In this document: positions 62,833-64,000 of the stretch, in pieces
Numbering within the stretch: position 1 is the first letter of the stretch
How the letters are laid out: every line of letters starts with the position of its first letter
NCBI GenBank assembly: GCA_947474365.1
Contig: CANJIU010000018.1
Coordinates: 54,462 to 118,461 of the forward strand
Reading direction: 5' to 3'
Length of the DNA: 64,000 nucleotides
Source of the DNA: Opitutia bacterium
GTDB lineage: Bacteria; Verrucomicrobiota; Verrucomicrobiia; Opitutales; Opitutaceae
Position numbers and translations under genes: made by a program
The notes under the pieces: model-generated
What the model saw: only the letters and a program-made list of their open reading frames with translations
Databases searched by the model: none
Told to the model about the DNA's origin: nothing

Positions 62833-63878
62833 GCACCGCGGACCACCAAGCCGTCTTCCTCAGCTACGCGTCGCAGGACGCGGAGGCGGTGGAGCGCATC
62901 GCCAACGCGCTGCGCGCCGCGGGGGTCGAAGTGTGGTTCGACCGCGCCGAACTGGTCGGCGGCGATGCGTGGGACCAGAGAATCCGCGGGCAGATCGCGC
63001 GGTGCGCGCTGTTCGTGCCGGTGATTTCCGCAAACACGAACGCGCGCGGCGAAGGCTACTTCCGCCTCGAATGGAAGCTCGCCGTCGACCGGTCGCACCT
63101 GATGGCGCACGACCAGCCGTTCTTGCTGCCGGTGGTGATCGACGACACGACCGACGCCGCCGCGCGCGTGCCGCCGGAATTCCGTGCGGTGCAGTGGACC
63201 CGCCTGCCCGGCGGCGAGACGCCGGAGAAATTCTGTGCGCGTGTGAAGACGCTGTTCGGCGGCTCTGCCGCCGCTGCTGTGGCGGCCGGTCCGGCGTCGG
63301 CTGCATCGGCCGAGCGCTCCTCGCGTCGGCGAATCTCGCCCGCTTTGGGGATCGGTGTCCTGGTCGCCACGATCGCCCTCGTGGCGACGATCGCGGTGAA
63401 GGGGTCGCGTTCGAAAACCACCGACCTGGCGGCGACGCGTTCTGCCTCCACGGAAAAGTCCGCGCCGCTTACCGAGGCCCAGCAACTCGTGGCGAAGGCG
63501 CGCAAGATCCTCGACGAAGGCGACGAGGTAAACCGGGAGACGTACGTGCTCGCGGAGGACCTGCTCAAGAAGGCCGAGACACTCGACGTCACCGAGGCAT
63601 CCGCGTGGGCGCTGCACGTCCGGCTGTCGACTTACCTGCATATCATGGGGCTCGACCGTTCACCGGCGCGCATGGAGTCGTTGCAGTCGCAGGCCGACCG
63701 CGCGGTGAAGCTCGCCCCGGATTCACCCGATTCCCAGATCGCCGCGGCGCAGGCGCAGATGGTTATTCGGCAGGACCTCGAGGGCGCGGAGCGGTCGTTG
63801 CAGGCGCTGGCGGAGCGGATTCCGCGGGAGGCCCGCGTCTGGCGCGAGCTCGCCCTGCGCATGGCCCACAAGAAATGA
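62829..63878 (+). CDS. TIR-TM protein with truncated ectodomain, array copy 8
   Basis: 349 residues; ATGA overlap with copy 7. TIR subtype III but with changed core residues ('VWFDRAELVGGDAWDQRIRGQIARCALF'), membrane helix about 171-193, then 'LTEAQQLVAKARKILDEGDEVNRETYVLAEDLLKKAETLDVTEASAW' and one or two TPRs, stopping at 'WRELALRMAHKK'. Similarity to copy 4 ends there, and nothing downstream to the window end resembles TPR or TolB sequence in any frame. The gene has probably lost about 750 codons through a deletion or insertion at about 63876. Confidence 0.85.
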   Translation: MSTADHQAVFLSYASQDAEAVERIANALRAAGVEVWFDRAELVGGDAWDQRIRGQIARCALFVPVISANTNARGEGYFRLEWKLAVDRSHLMAHDQPFLLPVVIDDTTDAAARVPPEFRAVQWTRLPGGETPEKFCARVKTLFGGSAAAAVAAGPASAASAERSSRRRISPALGIGVLVATIALVATIAVKGSRSKTTDLAATRSASTEKSAPLTEAQQLVAKARKILDEGDEVNRETYVLAEDLLKKAETLDVTEASAWALHVRLSTYLHIMGLDRSPARMESLQSQADRAVKLAPDSPDSQIAAAQAQMVIRQDLEGAERSLQALAERIPREARVWRELALRMAHKK

Positions 63879-63915
63879 CGGGACTTTCGGTGCGAGCTCG
63901 GCTAAGCCAACAGGG

Positions 63916-64000
63916 ATGAAGCTTACAATTCCCATCAAGCAACGGCTGGCCCAACCCGAAAACATGACGATGGTTCGTAAATTGATCGGAGCGAAACCGG
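63916..64000 (+). CDS. Possible start of an unknown gene, partial
   Basis: An ATG at 63916 opens a frame ('MKLTIPIKQRLAQPENMTMVRKL...') that runs off the window. Base composition is less GC-rich than the array. No family can be recognised and no well-spaced Shine-Dalgarno sequence is present. Confidence 0.3.
   Translation, partial: MKLTIPIKQRLAQPENMTMVRKLIGAKP

Noticed and set aside
38100..63900. CRISPR array or tandem nucleotide repeats to explain the repeated sequence in this region
   Set aside because: The repeats are 3-kb protein-coding units with synonymous differences, not short spaced repeats. No CRISPR-like spacing was seen anywhere in the window.
1..64000. tRNA, rRNA and riboswitch genes
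   Set aside because: No tRNA cloverleaf, rRNA-like stretch or known riboswitch core was recognised in the intergenic sequence, though a computed search would be more reliable than reading.

Overview
The window is about 64 kb of GC-rich bacterial DNA, most likely from a Verrucomicrobiota of the Opitutaceae type. This is an inference, resting on three TonB-dependent receptors that each carry an N-terminal carboxypeptidase-regulatory-like domain and a shared 'MSAQAxAMNEQR' type region (divergent in the third), the ECF-sigma/YciI/SRPBCC cluster, the abundance of short palindromic interspersed repeats, and a large family of TIR-TM-TPR-TolB-like proteins. I saw no rRNA, tRNA, CRISPR array or complete insertion sequence.

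Layout. 1-2.7 kb (minus): the 5' part of a SWIM zinc-finger protein (probably an SNF2-type helicase, cut by the window edge) behind a single-chain glycyl-tRNA synthetase. 2.85-7.3 kb (plus): a Do/HtrA-type serine protease, an SGNH hydrolase and a GT39/ArnT-like membrane protein with glycine-rich tails. 7.3-21.3 kb (minus): a carbohydrate-use region. A tight operon reads TonB-dependent receptor, sialidase-fold protein, GH32/43-like beta-propeller protein, APH-type kinase, HpaI-type aldolase; a strong hairpin follows, then a GH5-like TIM-barrel protein. A second receptor and a second sialidase-fold paralogue lie upstream, and a divergent LacI-family regulator closes the block. Three copies of a 19-bp motif sit about 100-140 nt upstream of the two receptors and the second sialidase-like gene, which suggests one regulon. 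A 2-hydroxyacid dehydrogenase and a third sialidase-fold gene follow at 22.7-25.2 kb.

25.2-31.3 kb (minus) holds an Mpo1-like membrane protein, a nucleotidyltransferase overlapping a 62-residue partner gene, a Tat-exported polysaccharide pyruvyltransferase-like protein and a third TonB-dependent receptor flanked by inverted copies of an interspersed repeat. 31.4-36.6 kb is an ECF42-like stress cluster: sigma factor with a long C-terminal extension and a YciI/DGPF protein on the minus strand; DUF1428, three SRPBCC proteins, a second YciI protein and a DoxX-like protein on the plus strand. 36.7-38 kb encodes a DUF5009/HGSNAT-like acyltransferase.

38.1-63.9 kb is the most unusual part: a tandem, same-strand array of eight large TIR proteins plus three TIR gene remnants. 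Six of the eight share the plan TIR (cytoplasm) - one membrane helix - TPR-rich ectodomain - TolB-like domain - TPRs; one lacks the first ectodomain and the last is truncated. Genes are joined by ATGA or TGATG overlaps. TIR subtypes and TolB subtypes are reassorted between copies, one copy carries an in-frame TAG, and interspersed palindromic repeats encode the linker between TIR domain and membrane helix in several copies. A DUF4143 ATPase gene sits inside the array and a ParE/RelE-type toxin-antitoxin pair sits antisense inside a broken copy. I propose this as a family of membrane-spanning TIR sensors diversified by duplication, gene conversion and small repeat insertions; the function is inference.
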